Source: Narthecium ossifragum
Lineage: Eukaryota > Streptophyta > Magnoliopsida > Dioscoreales > Nartheciaceae
Length of the DNA stretch: 64,000 nt
NCBI GenBank assembly: GCA_963920575.1
Contig: OY986963.1
Location: 8,470,896-8,534,895 of the forward strand
Direction: 5' to 3'
Both the position numbers and the translations under genes were made by a program. A model generated the notes under the pieces. It ran no database searches. It was not told the DNA's origin and saw nothing but the letters and a program-made list of their open reading frames with translations. Positions 1-10,156 of this stretch are shown here, piece after piece (positions within the stretch are counted from its first letter, which is position 1; every line of letters begins with the position of its first letter).

Positions 1-338
1 CTAAGATATTTGGCTTTTTCAGGATCCATGTCATGGTTATGGTCGAGGAAAATTGAATTGACCAACCACTTCCCGTCAACTTGCACAGAGGCACATAAGC
101 GTGCTCTACATTTTGTTTTTGTTGTTGGAAGGGGTTTAACAGGATTCACACCAATATTCCTGTGCTTTCCACTCCTATGGCATCCATAGGTTACATTTTC
201 TATATGCCCCTTTTTCTTGGACCACAGTGTCACCACACAAAAGCCTTTTAAAGCCGCATATTTCTTGTAATATTGCAAAACTTCTTCTTTTGATTCGAAT
301 TTTTTCCCAACTCTCGGTTCCAAATCCGGTTCAATCAT
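1..338 (-). CDS. FAR1/FHY3-family protein, N-terminal exon (partial, runs off the left edge)
   Basis: On the minus strand the frame from an ATG at 338 is open to the window edge (112 codons). It reads as a FAR1 DNA-binding domain, the WRKY-GCM1-type zinc finger found in FAR-RED IMPAIRED RESPONSE 1 and FHY3 relatives. These are nuclear transcription factors derived from Mutator-like transposases. The expected residues are present: Cys53 (YGCHRSG), Cys77 (TKCRARL) and the pair His100/His102 (LDHNHD). The exon opens right after a 3' splice site (TTTGTAG, ending at 340), only one base before the ATG. The transposase-like core and SWIM finger expected downstream lie outside the window. The region looks undamaged, so I take it as a functional host gene rather than an element copy. 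A short FAR1-domain-only protein is possible. Confidence 0.8.
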   Translation of the reverse strand, partial: MIEPDLEPRVGKKFESKEEVLQYYKKYAALKGFCVVTLWSKKKGHIENVTYGCHRSGKHRNIGVNPVKPLPTTKTKCRARLCASVQVDGKWLVNSIFLDHNHDMDPEKAKYL

Positions 339-339
339 C

Positions 340-1250
340 CTACAAATAACAAATATACAACAAAAAGGATGAAACTAGAGTTGAACTTTTTAAGGGTCTC
401 ATTAGAAAAAAAATGAACCAACATGACTAAAAAGAAATGTAAAGCAGCAGTTCGGAGATATTGGGCATCAATTAATTTTTAAGGGTCTGATGGTTCTTAT
501 ATTTAGTCTTACAGCATTCAACTGCCAAATGGAATTTGCTTATACAACCATCTGACATCTATGTTCCAGCAATACACTCATGCCCATAGCCTTAATCCTC
601 GGTTATATTAACGAGAAAAATTAAGCATGGTTAGGAAACAAATGACAACAAATTCAACTGAAGCATGCATGCCAATGCCATGTCTAATTGTAATCCAGGA
701 TTCATCAAGTTAATATTAACTAGACTCAAATCTACTTGTTTACATCATTCCATCACCCTTCTCAAAAAATTTCAAGACACTACAAAGACCCTATCTCTTG
801 TTTCAAATTGGAAACCACCTCACAGAACCAAGCCACAACAGTAATCCAAAAAATTCGGTCTCAAGCAGCATTGACTTTTAAATTCACAGTTCATCACCTC
901 ATACTAATGTCACCAAATCTGAAATCAAAAAGGCGATACTAAACGAAGAACATTATACCAGTGGGACAAAAAAAATAATAGCAAAGATGTAAGCAAATAA
1001 ATAAGTCAGTCATATCTAACAAATGGGTATCTACGCAAAGTCACCTGGGACAAACTCTCAGACACAACAAACCCATAAAACCAATTCAAAGACAAGACAA
1101 GAAGCGATATAATCGACAGCATTCATCCTATAAAATCTAATCAAAATCATTAGAAGGTTTATACGAACCAATACCCATATAGCAGCACTTTAGTATCAAT
1201 CAGACGAATGAAAAGGACAGAAAGAAACCCAAATAGGAAGTTTAACATAC
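340..1250 (-). other. Putative intron in the 5' leader of the FAR1-family gene
   Basis: This AT-rich stretch carries no convincing coding sequence on either strand. On the minus strand it is bounded by a strong 5' splice site (CAGG|GTATGT, intron beginning at 1250) and by a 3' splice site (TTTGTAG ending at 340). I read it as a 911-bp intron separating a non-coding first exon from the coding exon. This is a prediction from splice signals only. Confidence 0.5.
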
Positions 1251-1760
1251 CCTGCGGCGGGGATAGAGTCGACGGCTGCGGCGAGGGGGAGAGGCGAGGG
1301 CTGCGGCGGGGGGAGAGAGACGATGGAGGCGCTGAGGGGGGAACAGCTGCGCCGAGGGGAGAGAGGAGAGGGCTGCGGCGGGGGGAGAGAGCCGATGGAG
1401 GCGCCGAGAGGGGAACGGCCGCGGCGTGGGGAGAGAGGCGAGGGCTGCGGCAGGGGGAGAGAGCATGGCTATCCATGCTACCGAAGGAGGAGGAGCGCGC
1501 GGATGTCGGAGGAGGAGCCGCCGGGGCCGTTGGAGAGAGAGGGACGAGAGGTCGGGGAGGGGGGTGGTGGGGGGGGGAGGGAAGGAGAGAATGAGGGAAA
1601 GAGAGAGGATGCCGGCGGCGGCGAGTGGTGAGCCGGAGAATGGTGAGCCGCCGTTGGATGGAGAGGGACGAGAGCTCGGTGAGGGGGGCCGGTGAGGGGG
1701 AGGGAGGGAGAGACTGAGGGAGAGTGAGAGATACGGGAGGATTTTAAAACACGCGCCCGT
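1251..1760 (-). promoter_or_regulatory. Probable first exon (5' leader) and promoter-proximal region of the FAR1-family gene, with a uORF
   Basis: The block is very rich in pyrimidines on the minus strand, like many plant 5' leaders, and ends in a consensus splice donor at 1251/1250. All frames are long here only because of base composition. On the minus strand an ATG at 1476 opens a frame that, after the predicted splice, would read Gly then TGA, with the TGA overlapping the main ATG at 338 (ATGA). That makes it a candidate upstream ORF of about 76 codons. The proline/serine-rich peptide has no recognisable domain. The transcription start was not located. Confidence 0.4.
1289..1468. repeat. 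72-bp tandem repeat, about 2.5 copies
   Basis: Units begin at 1289, 1361 and 1433, exactly 72 bp apart, each starting GAGAGG and including CTGCGGC. The unit is 24 codons long, so the repeat keeps every frame open and explains the long shadow ORFs on both strands. It lies inside the predicted leader exon. Confidence 0.8.
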
Positions 1761-1995
1761 TTTTGCGCGCCATTTTCGCCGTTCTCGCTCGAAATGTCGC
1801 CGTTCCTTGCGTTTAAGTGCTGGGAGATATGGCTCTCCCGTGTGGATCCACGTGGCCAGACCCTTGCAAGACCCTTGCAAGGGCATGGTGTGTAGAATAA
1901 TTCATAAATATTCTGTGAAAGTCTGTAGTAAGGGCTGCCGTGTCACATATATATCTTGGAAGTACGAAGAGCTAGCGTTCATGAGACGCCTCCTG

Positions 1996-2171
1996 TTTGG
2001 TATGGGATTAAGGGGGTTTATCCCCGCTTAACCCCATTGAATATCATCATTATTAGTTTATCCCCATTCTACCTATCACCATCACTGTACTTTTTCCTAT
2101 CCCCATTCCTTAACCTCACTTTTTCTAACCCTATTCCCTCTTAACCCCACTTTTTCTAACCCCATACCAAA
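1996..2171. mobile_element. Short terminal-inverted-repeat element (MITE-like), ~176 bp
   Basis: The segment begins TTTGGTATGGG and ends CCCATACCAAA, an 11-bp perfect terminal inverted repeat that continues imperfectly inward. The interior is a series of CCCCATT and CTTTTTCTAACCCC motifs without coding potential. No clear target-site duplication is visible, so the superfamily is not assigned. Confidence 0.5.
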
Positions 2172-2235
2172 CGGACCCTAACATGTAATTGCGTAGGTGT
2201 TACCTCACACATGCTGACATGCGGTAATGATATTA

Positions 2236-2953
2236 TGTTGGGAAATATGAGGGTTTCGGCAATGCCGTGGACTCATCATATATGACGGGATGTTGCAACG
2301 AAAGAGATACAATCAAATCAAAGGAATAAGATAATAGATTTACGTGAAAAACCTCCCAGCAAACAAAAAAATCACGGGTGGTGGAGGAAGAAAATCCACT
2401 GTAAAAAAGGGATACATTGATTATAGAGGTTTCCTAGAGAGGATGAACGTCTCTCTAAGCTGTCAAGAAGCTATCTCTCTTAACTTATTGGACTATCATC
2501 AAACCCTAGCCATCCCAAACACATACGGCTCCGACACACACCAGCACACCCAAAAAAAACCCTAGTTTACATCCCATTTTATAGATGTTTATATCAAAGC
2601 CAATTAAACTAATCCAAACCGATTAGAATAATCCATACCGTTTGATGCTTGAGCAAAATCAGGCACATATGTGTTGGTCTCGTAACCACCTAGGCTAACT
2701 TTAGTGGAGCTTGAGGCCTACACCAATTAATAGCCCTTACATCACTTGGCTTTAACGTGGATCTCATCCACGTTATACTCAAAGTGGAATTAGACCCCTC
2801 GACTCTCGAGAGTTCGAGCTCGAACGGGCTCGACGTTCGCTTGACGCTCGAGCAGCCTCGAAGCTCGCTCGATGCTTCGACACTTGCTCGCTTGCACTGT
2901 CATCTGTGCTTCCTCACACCGCCATCAATCCTCATGCGGAGTAAAATCCAACA
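2236..2953. mobile_element. Solo LTR, probably Copia type, 718 bp
   Basis: The sequence begins TGTTGGG and ends TCCAACA, the usual TG...CA form with a short inverted terminus. It is flanked on both sides by the 5-bp direct repeat TATTA (2231-2235 and 2954-2958), the footprint of LTR-retrotransposon integration. There is no internal domain, so the element was reduced to one LTR by recombination. Assignment to Copia is from the LTR style (TGTTGGGAA start, conserved block near 2345-2410) and is less certain than the boundaries. Confidence 0.85.
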
Positions 2954-2958
2954 TATTA

Positions 2959-3618
2959 CACAACAAAGCTATGTTTCGTGTCACTCCGTGAAGGATTTTT
3001 TTTTCCACTAGATAAGCCCATGGAACGAACCACGGATCAAAACCCCTATCTAATATGGGTGAACGATATCCCAATATAAACCTCTGAGTGTGCCCTACCA
3101 TCTACCAAAAAGATTCCCTCGCTAGCGTTAATCATCACCCACATTTAATTTCCTAAGAATATACATAACCTTAACACGTATAAACTTATCCATAAACTTT
3201 TTTTTCGATTAGAAACTTATCCATAAACTATCAAACCTCTTAAAGACCTCCAACAACCTCATAAAATCATGGTGCTCTCCCATTCATCAAATATCACACC
3301 AGAAAGACACGGGACGGGATCCCAAAACAACTAAAGTAAGAACAATTAATTGTTGGAAAATTAACACGTCAAACATATGACATAGTTTCTAATTTATTGC
3401 AAATCCGATCATTATTCAGACTGAGAATTACAAGATCCAAATATAAAATATACTGAGACGTGCACTCTCACACCATAAAAGGTCACAGCACATGAAGCTA
3501 GATGACCTTTATATAGAGTAATTTTACGTAAAACAAGATTATTCAACGTACCACATCCACAAATTAATGGAGGGCGAAGTCCGAGAGATGGACTTGATGT
3601 CAACCGATAGCCCACCAC
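2959..3618. other. Intergenic; 3' flank of the carboxylesterase gene
   Basis: I see no gene here. The part next to 3618 is probably the 3' untranslated region of the minus-strand carboxylesterase. A short piece resembling 3500-3560 recurs at 33720-33770 beside a broken copy of the same gene. Confidence 0.4.
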
Positions 3619-4596
3619 CTACGACGCCGGCGCCGCCTCGTCACTGCCGTAGACGAACTCTCGAACGTCAGAGATCTTTTCCGCACCAACCTCCGGGATA
3701 AAAAAGTCGATGGCGTGATGCCCCTCTCGATCGAACAACGCCACCACTCTCTCCACCCCATCTCTCTCCAGCAACGCCTTTGACTCCCTCTGACGATCTA
3801 TCAGCGGATCCCCGAGATACCCTCTAACTAAACACCTCGGAAGTCGTCTCCATGCTCCACCTCCTCCGCCTCCGGCCGCTTTCATTGGGTTAGCGTACTC
3901 GTGGTCCCTATTCGCTCCCTCTGGCAGAGAGAGTTCCCATAGGAGGTCAATCGCCGGCAATGGTAAAATTTTATCGTCTGACATCCTGAGCTCCGCCTCC
4001 GTCCGCTCCTCCCCTCCGAAGAACGGCTGGTTGAGCACCATCCCCTCTAGCTTCAACGGCTCGATGTCCGTATTGAGAGCGCGAAGGGCCGCGTGGTACG
4101 CGATGTTGCCGCCGGCGCTGCTGCCCATGATGAAGCACCGGGAGAAATCGGCGGCGGAGGCGATCCACGGGTCGGCGGAGGAGGGGTTGCGGGCTTGGGA
4201 ACGGAGCCAGAGGAGGGCGTCGTGGGCGTCGTCATAGGCGGCGGGGAGGCGGTGCTCGGGGGCGAGGCGGTACTCTACCGAGAGAACGATGGCCGGGAGG
4301 GCGCCAGCGAGGTGAGCGCATGAGACGTGGATGAAGGTCGTGCCGGCGCTACAGAAGATGAAGCCGCCGCCGTGGAAGTAGAGTATGACGGGGAGCTTGG
4401 CGGATTCGGGTGGGTGGTGGACGGGTCGAAGGATCCGAATCCAGGTGTTATGGGTGGCGTTAAGGGTGACGTCCTTGGAGATCGCGGGGAGGGAGGGGTC
4501 GGGGGTGTCGTTGGTCGGCGGCGAGAGGGTGTCGGGTTGGCGGGTGAGGGAGCCATCGGGGTTGCGGGAGATATGGAGGAACTCGTAGGGATCCAT
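3619..4596 (-). CDS. Carboxylesterase, CXE (GID1-like alpha/beta hydrolase) family
   Basis: An intact single-exon frame of 325 codons, the usual length for plant CXE carboxylesterases, which hydrolyse short acyl esters in the cytosol and are related to the gibberellin receptor GID1. Visible motifs are the oxyanion-hole HGGGF (residues 75-79), the nucleophile elbow GSSAGG (158-163, Ser160), the acid residue in GDPLID (Asp263) and the histidine near the C-terminus in GHHAIDFF (His294). With the catalytic Ser and His present it should be an enzyme, not a receptor. The ATG at 4596 gives the standard MDPYEFLHISRNPDGSLTR start. A run of six glycines (242-247) is an odd local expansion. Substrate unknown. 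Confidence 0.92.
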   Translation of the reverse strand: MDPYEFLHISRNPDGSLTRQPDTLSPPTNDTPDPSLPAISKDVTLNATHNTWIRILRPVHHPPESAKLPVILYFHGGGFIFCSAGTTFIHVSCAHLAGALPAIVLSVEYRLAPEHRLPAAYDDAHDALLWLRSQARNPSSADPWIASAADFSRCFIMGSSAGGNIAYHAALRALNTDIEPLKLEGMVLNQPFFGGEERTEAELRMSDDKILPLPAIDLLWELSLPEGANRDHEYANPMKAAGGGGGGAWRRLPRCLVRGYLGDPLIDRQRESKALLERDGVERVVALFDREGHHAIDFFIPEVGAEKISDVREFVYGSDEAAPAS

Positions 4597-4699
4597 GGAG
4601 AGGGAGGTAGGATCCGAAGGAGGAGGAGAGCTGGTTGGGCTGGAGAGAGCGTTCCAACTTCGTTATCGACGAGTGCAATCCTTCTCTTATCGATCATAT

Positions 4700-4707
4700 A
4701 TTATATA
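4700..4707 (-). promoter_or_regulatory. Probable TATA box of the carboxylesterase gene
   Basis: Read on the minus strand the sequence is TATATAAT, about 104 bp upstream of the start codon at 4596, a normal distance in plants. It sits in an AT-rich stretch directly upstream of the GC-rich coding exon. Confidence 0.5.
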
Positions 4708-5068
4708 GAAAAGAAATAGCAATAATAATTATTATAATAAGCAGTCCTTTTTCTTTTCTTTGTTTTATTTTATTTTATTTTATTGTTTATTTGGTGTTCG
4801 GTCACTGTTGGAGAAATTATTAAGACGTATCTTTCCTGCCAATTAGAATGGTTGGTGGTGCACGGGTGGTCTTATGGGCGCGCTGCATGCGCATTAATAA
4901 GTTCGTCGGTTTAGGGCTATTTTAGGACGGTGGCACTGCAGTCTGACATGCAGTGAACTCTATAATCGGTGAATAGTCCAATTTGAAGAACTTGTTTGTT
5001 CTGTAGTCTAGATAGAAGTTTTTAAACCGTTTAGTCCCCTAATCCATAATTTTATAATGAAAATACTA
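4708..5068. other. Intergenic, upstream flank of the carboxylesterase
   Basis: A T-rich tract (about 4745-4790) is followed by unremarkable sequence. No gene, TIR or LTR end is recognised. Confidence 0.4.
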
Positions 5069-5745
5069 TTATCCTTGATCTCCTCCATGGTGGAGGTGAG
5101 GGCTACATTCTCTGACAACATCTACTAGTCGTCGGAAGTGGTGACGGGAAGAACCACTTCCCTGAGGCATCCATCCACGCAAGGAGGAGGAGGTCGTTGG
5201 AGGTGGTGACGGGGATCGGGTGGGTGATGAGGAGGTCGGAAGATGGAAGGAGGAGATCGTGATCCCGTTGTTGTCGCGTTCCATACCTTCGGAGATCGCG
5301 ATCTCAAAGATCTCCGTCGCCGTCGGTGAAGGGGAAAGGGGAAGGAGGAGGTCACGATCCCATCGGAGAAGGGTAAAGGGGGAAGGAGAATTACGACGAA
5401 GGAGGAGATCGTCGACGGGCGGCAATGGGATCGCGACGGACGGGATCGCGAACGGAGGAGGAGATCGTTGACGAGATCGCGACGGCGGAGGACTCCCCGT
5501 CGACGTGGTCCGTGAAAAGGGGGAAGGAGGATCATCGGTGAAGGGGAAGCGGGAAGGAGGAGATCTCTATCCCGTCGCCGTGGCATTCCATACCGTCGGA
5601 GATCGCGATCTCGGAGATCTCCGTTGTCGTCGGTGAAGGGGAAGGGGGAAGGAGGAGGTCGCGATCCCATTGGAGAAGGGGAAGGGGGAAGGAGGATCGG
5701 ACGAGGCCATCGTGGGAAGAGGTGAGAGGAGAGAGAAAAGGCATG
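5069..5745. repeat. GC-rich degenerate repeat block (GAAGGGGAAGGAGG / GGAGATCGCGATCTC)
   Basis: Two similar segments, about 5270-5420 and 5570-5700, repeat the order GATCGCGATCTC, GATCTCCGT, CGGTGAAGGGG, AAGGAGGAG. All six frames stay open by composition and no protein domain is recognisable. The block is probably the start of a larger repeat-rich element whose other parts are at 6990-7485, 9060-9300 and 19833-19990. Confidence 0.6.
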
Positions 5746-5869
5746 GGAAAATAGGGAAAAGGTAGAAAACATGGGAAAATAATAGAAAACGGGGAAAAAT
5801 GTTGGAAAAAAGGAAAATATGCTAAGAAAATATATGAAAAATATCAAAATTTTGGTGGAAAGTACCTAC

Positions 5870-6935
5870 CTAAATTGTGAAAAGTAACTACTAAAATTGT
5901 GAAAAGTGACTAATAAAATTGTGGAAAGTAATACCACTAATATTGTGGAAAATAACTACCACTTATGTCAACCCAAATTTTTTGAAAAGTAACTACCGTG
6001 GAGAAGGGTACCCCAATATTTTTATTCATTTATTCCATATTTTCCTTATTTGAGTTGATTTTCACATATTATTGCTGAAAAGTAACTAACGTGGAAAGTA
6101 ACTACCGCGAAAAATAACTACCACGAAAAGTAAGTATGGTGGAAATTAAAGTTATTTTTCATTTTCAAAAATGCAAAGTGAAATTCCCCTACTGTTTTTC
6201 TTGATTTTCCCTATAGTTTCCTTATTTTAGCTAATTTTTGCACTTATTATTTTGTGAAAAGTAACTGCCGTGAAAAATAACTAATAAAACTATGGAAAGT
6301 AACTACCACTTAAGTCAGCACTACTTTTTTGGAAAGTAACTACCGTGGAGAAGGGGCCCCCAATATTTTTCTTCATTTATCCCATATTTTCCTTATTTTA
6401 GTTGATTTTTTCACATATTATTGGTGAAAAGTAACTACCGCATAAAGTAAGTATGGTGGAAACTAAAGTTATTTTGCATTGTAAAAAATACAAAGTGTAA
6501 TTCCCCTACTATTTTTCTTGATTTTCACCATAGTTTCCTTATTTTAGACAATTTTTGCACTTATTATTTTGTGAAAAGTAATTACAGTGAAAAATAACTA
6601 ATAAAATTGTGAAAAGTAACTATCGCCATTATTGTGGAAAGTAACTACCACTTAAGTCAGCCCTACTTTTTTTGGAAAGTAACTACCGTGGAGAAGGGGC
6701 CCCCACTATTTTTCAGCTATTATTTGTGGAAAGTAACTATCGTATTTTCCTAATATTGAAAAGTAACTACAAATATTGAAAAGTAACCAAAATCTTATAA
6801 GCTATTTTCCACCAAATTACTCTTCAACAAAAATTAAAAAAACTTGAAAAGTAACTACAAATATTGGAAAGTGAATTTCATCCACAAAAATTGAAAAGTA
6901 ACTACAAATATTGAAAAGCATCTACAAAAGTTGAA
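5870..6935. repeat. Array of an AAAGTAACTACC motif inside a ~350-bp tandem duplication
   Basis: The motif GAAAAGTAACTACC and close variants recur at least twenty times on the plus strand. Part of the array is a larger tandem repeat: the stretch from about 5945 to 6293 recurs from 6294 to 6608, and its beginning again at about 6620-6720. Landmarks repeat in order (GTGGAGAAGGG, CCCCAATATTTTT, GTAAGTATGGTGG, TCCCCTACT). There is no coding potential. Confidence 0.75.
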
Positions 6936-6989
6936 AAAATCAGAATTTTTCTATTTTCAGTCATTTTTCCTACTATTTCCTTGATCCAC

Positions 6990-7485
6990 CGCCAGCTCCT
7001 TTGATCTCCTCCTATCTCATCCAATCTCCCGATCTAGCTCGGAGGTGGTGGTTGGAGGTGGTGGCTTCGTTGGAGGTGGTGGTCGGAGGTGGCTACGTCG
7101 GAGAAGGGGAGGTCGGCGTCGGTGATGGAGATCCGGACCACGTTGTGAGACAGTCGGCGTCGGAGAAGGGGAGGTCATCGGCGTCGGTGATCAGTGATCT
7201 CGGGATCGGGACGGGGAGTTCCGGGTTCGCGACGGATGGGGATTAGGACGGGGAGCTCCGGTGATGGGATCGCGATGGACGAGCTCGCGACAGACGGGAT
7301 CGGCGGTGAGATAGTGACGATGGACGGACAGTGAGCTTCAAAAAGACAATCGGGACAGCGAGATCGGGACGACGAGATTGGGTCGACGAGATCGAGAGAC
7401 GAGCTCGGGATGGTGAGATTGGGACGGCGAGATCGGGACGGCGAGGTCGGGTCGACGAGATCGGGACTGTGAGCTAGGGACGGCG
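6990..7485. repeat. GC-rich repeat block passing into a 14-bp minisatellite
   Basis: The first part has GGTGGTGGTTGGAGGT-type repeats. From about 7320 the sequence becomes a degenerate tandem repeat of a 14-bp unit close to GAGATCGGGACGGC. The array is cut at 7485 by a solo LTR and resumes at 9060. Confidence 0.7.
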
Positions 7486-9059
7486 TGTGAGGACCTGTCC
7501 CTCTACTCCTAGGTTGGTCGGCTGGGTCGGGCCCGTGGCTAGTTGCTTGTTTATTGGGTCGCAAGGGCAATTTGGTAAATTGCACCTTGTCAATTTGTTT
7601 CACACCCGCGTGTGCACATACTGACCGTGTTTGTGATAATGTTTTGCTAGAACGGTTAAGTGAACCCGGGATCGAAAGATCTGGGCTTGTGTTTTTGCCC
7701 AAGTTTAGCTTTCTGCACCAAAAAGATCTATCTTCTCTTGCTAAGAAGATCGATCCTTTTGGTCGCAGGGAGGTGTTTTCGTCGGATTTTGCCCGCAGGG
7801 TTTTGTATGTGCGGTTGTCTTTACCGCTTTATACGTTGTACATATGTTGAGCATGTTAGCCTCATAATGAGGGGTAGTGGTGAACCGGGAGAGTGACGAC
7901 TCCTGGGATGTGTAGAAAGCATGTTGTGTTGTTAGCCTTGTTTGCCGGGGTTGCTTTCCATAACATGTTGTCTTTTTATGGACTGGCTGCAGTTGGTGGG
8001 GTTACCACTGCAGCAGTCCCTTGCCCTGTATTATCTATTCACCACCCCGGGCCACAGGGTGCCGAGCCCAGACCCTGTTTATTTATCGTCACATATGTTG
8101 TTTGCTTATCTATTTTCCTGCATGTGTTCATAACATGCATCTGGTTGTGCATTAGCTGCATAAGGTTAGGGCGTGGGCGATCGGTGGTATCACCGTCTCG
8201 AGGCTTGGAAGCTCGGATTTAGCCTTAGGACTGGAGTTGGGTAGCTTGGTCCAGGTTTGAATGGTTGTATTCGGTCGATTTCGATGATAGGCCTAGATGA
8301 CTTGAACAATTGTTGATCAATGATTTAGAGGTCGTGTCGGCTTCGAGTCGGGTTCTGAGGTGTAGCCGGTGTCCGATTTCCTTGTCTCTTGAGTAAAGGG
8401 TGTGCCTTCTCAGCGGTGTTGTTTTCCCGCCTAGCAGTGCTGGTTTTCTACTTATGAGATGGCAGTGTTGGTTTCCTGCCTCGCTGAGGGTGACCCACTA
8501 TATGACCAGCTCGACTGGAAGATCATGACTGAGGCCCCTCAGGGATACGCGGTGGGGTTATGGGGCCCCTGTGTACACCCAAACCTTGCTAGAGGGCGGC
8601 ACTGTTGTGTTTCCCTCTTTCTTCTGTGAGTCGTAGTGTAGTTTCCCTGTTGAGCTTAGTTGCTCATTCTTACCCGGGCTGTGTTTTGCAGGTGCAGGCG
8701 TTAGCTCCTCTTCGGTGGCCCCTACCGGGCAGTAGGTTGGCGGTGCGGCAGCGCCTGGCGGAGTTTGAGGAGTGGTGATCTTTCTATTTTCATAATCTTT
8801 GTATAGTTAGCCTCTTACGGAAGTGTATAAATGTTTGTACCTAATTTCCCCTCATCGAGGCTTTATAGACTTGTACTAATGGATTTATAATCTTAAGTTT
8901 GAGGTTTCTGTTAATTCTAAAATTTTTAGTTGAGGATGTTTAATGAATGCTTAGGGAAACCAGTAGACTACAGTGAACTCTCGTCATATTTTCCGTAGTT
9001 AGTTAGGTTCCGGTTCTCGTCCCCGGCTCGGTTGGGCTTTCGCGGGTCGGGGCGTAACA
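7486..9059. mobile_element. Solo LTR, family 1 (short version), 1574 bp
   Basis: It begins TGTGAGGACCTG and ends GGGGCGTAACA, the same start and end as the solo LTRs at 47655-49886 and 57127-59353. The flanks are CGGCG (7481-7485) and TGGCG (9060-9064), a 5-bp target duplication with one change. It shares with its relatives the block around GTGGGGTTATGG and the ACCCGGGCTG...TTTTGCAGGTGCAGG stretch near the 3' end. Only one GATCGATC site is present (near 7728), where the longer relatives have many. No internal retroviral region remains. The family is probably Ty3/Gypsy, but that is inferred from LTR style only. Confidence 0.85.
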
Positions 9060-9300
9060 TGGCGAGCTAGGGACGGCGAGATCTGGACGACGAGCTCGGG
9101 ACGGTGAGATCCGGACTGCAAGCTCGGGACGGCGAGATCGGGTCGGTGAGATCCGGACGGCGAGCTCGGGACGGCAAGCTTGGGTCGGTGAGATCGGGAT
9201 GGCAAGATCGGGTTAGCGAGATCGAGACGGTGAGATCCGAACGGTGAGCTCGGGACGGCGAGATCGGGTCGGCGAGATCGGGTAGGCGAGTTCCGGACAG
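9060..9300. repeat. 14-bp minisatellite, middle part
   Basis: Tandem units close to GAGMTCGGGWCGGC, about seventeen copies, continue the array that stops at 7485. The array is cut again at 9300 by the Athila-type element and resumes at 19833. The open frames across it on the minus strand are compositional. Confidence 0.8.
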
Positions 9301-9674
9301 TGATGAGTGCATGAAAGTGCACTCTGAACAACCTTAAAACCATCTCAATTGCTATATCTTCACCCTTAATCAACTTCTTTAGCACTATTTTTATACTTTT
9401 ATATGCTTCACATAGTTGTTTGGAAAATGCAGGAAATTGGAGCTAAAAGAAGCTGAAAAGAGTATATGGATCAACTTCAACAATTAATCTGTACCTGCTC
9501 ATGAAGAACCAGATGATGTGCCATATATGGTTGGAAAGCTCTTGAAGTCTAGATTCTGAGTAATTTTACGGTTTGTGATTCCGAGTTTCCTAGAGGAAGT
9601 TACGGCAATTTCAGTACCGATGCGTAATCTGAATGGCAGAAAGGAAAATAAGCTGGAAGTCCGAGCGATCCGCC

Positions 9675-10085
9675 GATCGATCGGACCTCACAGAATCGTG
9701 ACAGAACATGCATTTTTTGGCTGAATATGATCCGATCGATCCCTCCTTCGCTCCTATAGGGTCCGATCGATCCGACACCAATGGTCCGATCGATCGGACT
9801 CGGAAAAAGCCAAAAACAGCGGATTTTTACTCAACCGATCGATCCAACACTCATATTTCGATCGATCGGACTTGGGAATTAAAGCGTGACAGAACGTATG
9901 CTTTTTAGAGGAGCAGAGTTCGATCGATCCGTCCATCGATCGGACTCGGGCGTAAATAGAAGATTGGAGATTTCAAGAGACCGATCGATCCGACTCCCTT
10001 AGTCCGATCGATCGGACATGGGCGAAGTTAGAAGTTGAAGATTTTAACGCATCCGATCGATCCAGCACCCCGAGAAGGATCGATC
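9675..10085. promoter_or_regulatory. GATCGATC palindrome array in the U3 region (left LTR)
   Basis: Ten exact GATCGATC copies start at 9675, 9734, 9765, 9788, 9837, 9860, 9922, 9983, 10006, 10055 and 10078 (eleven counting 9922), with an ATCGATC variant at 9935. Four pairs (9765/9788, 9837/9860, 9983/10006, 10055/10078) are each separated by exactly 15 bp, and successive pairs lie 72, 146 and 72 bp apart. The array ends 63 bp before the TATA box, the usual place for LTR enhancers. An identical layout is in the right LTR. Confidence 0.85.
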
Positions 10086-10148
10086 GGACTTTCCCAGTGA
10101 AGAAAATCAACGATTGTGATTTAATCCGAGGGTGGATACACTTAAGGC

Positions 10149-10156
10149 TATAAATA
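10149..10156 (+). promoter_or_regulatory. TATA box of the left LTR
   Basis: TATAAATA lies 848 bp into the LTR, and the same octamer lies at the same offset in the right LTR (18860-18867). The related solo LTR at 24339-25886 has TATAAATA at 24739-24746, supporting its role as the U3 promoter core. Confidence 0.7.

Noticed and set aside
1208..1886. Overlapping long ORFs on both strands
   Set aside because: They result from a GC-rich 72-bp repeat whose length is a multiple of three. The peptides are low-complexity and without domains.
5125..5847. 240-codon minus-strand ORF with a hydrophobic N-terminus
   Set aside because: The start is translated TTT/TCC-rich sequence and the rest is repeat-derived Ser/Pro/Arg sequence. 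No conserved domain; compositional.
9675..10085. Regular palindromes as a possible CRISPR array
   Set aside because: The repeats are 8-bp palindromes inside LTRs of a plant retrotransposon, gaps are short and conserved between LTRs, and there are no cas genes.
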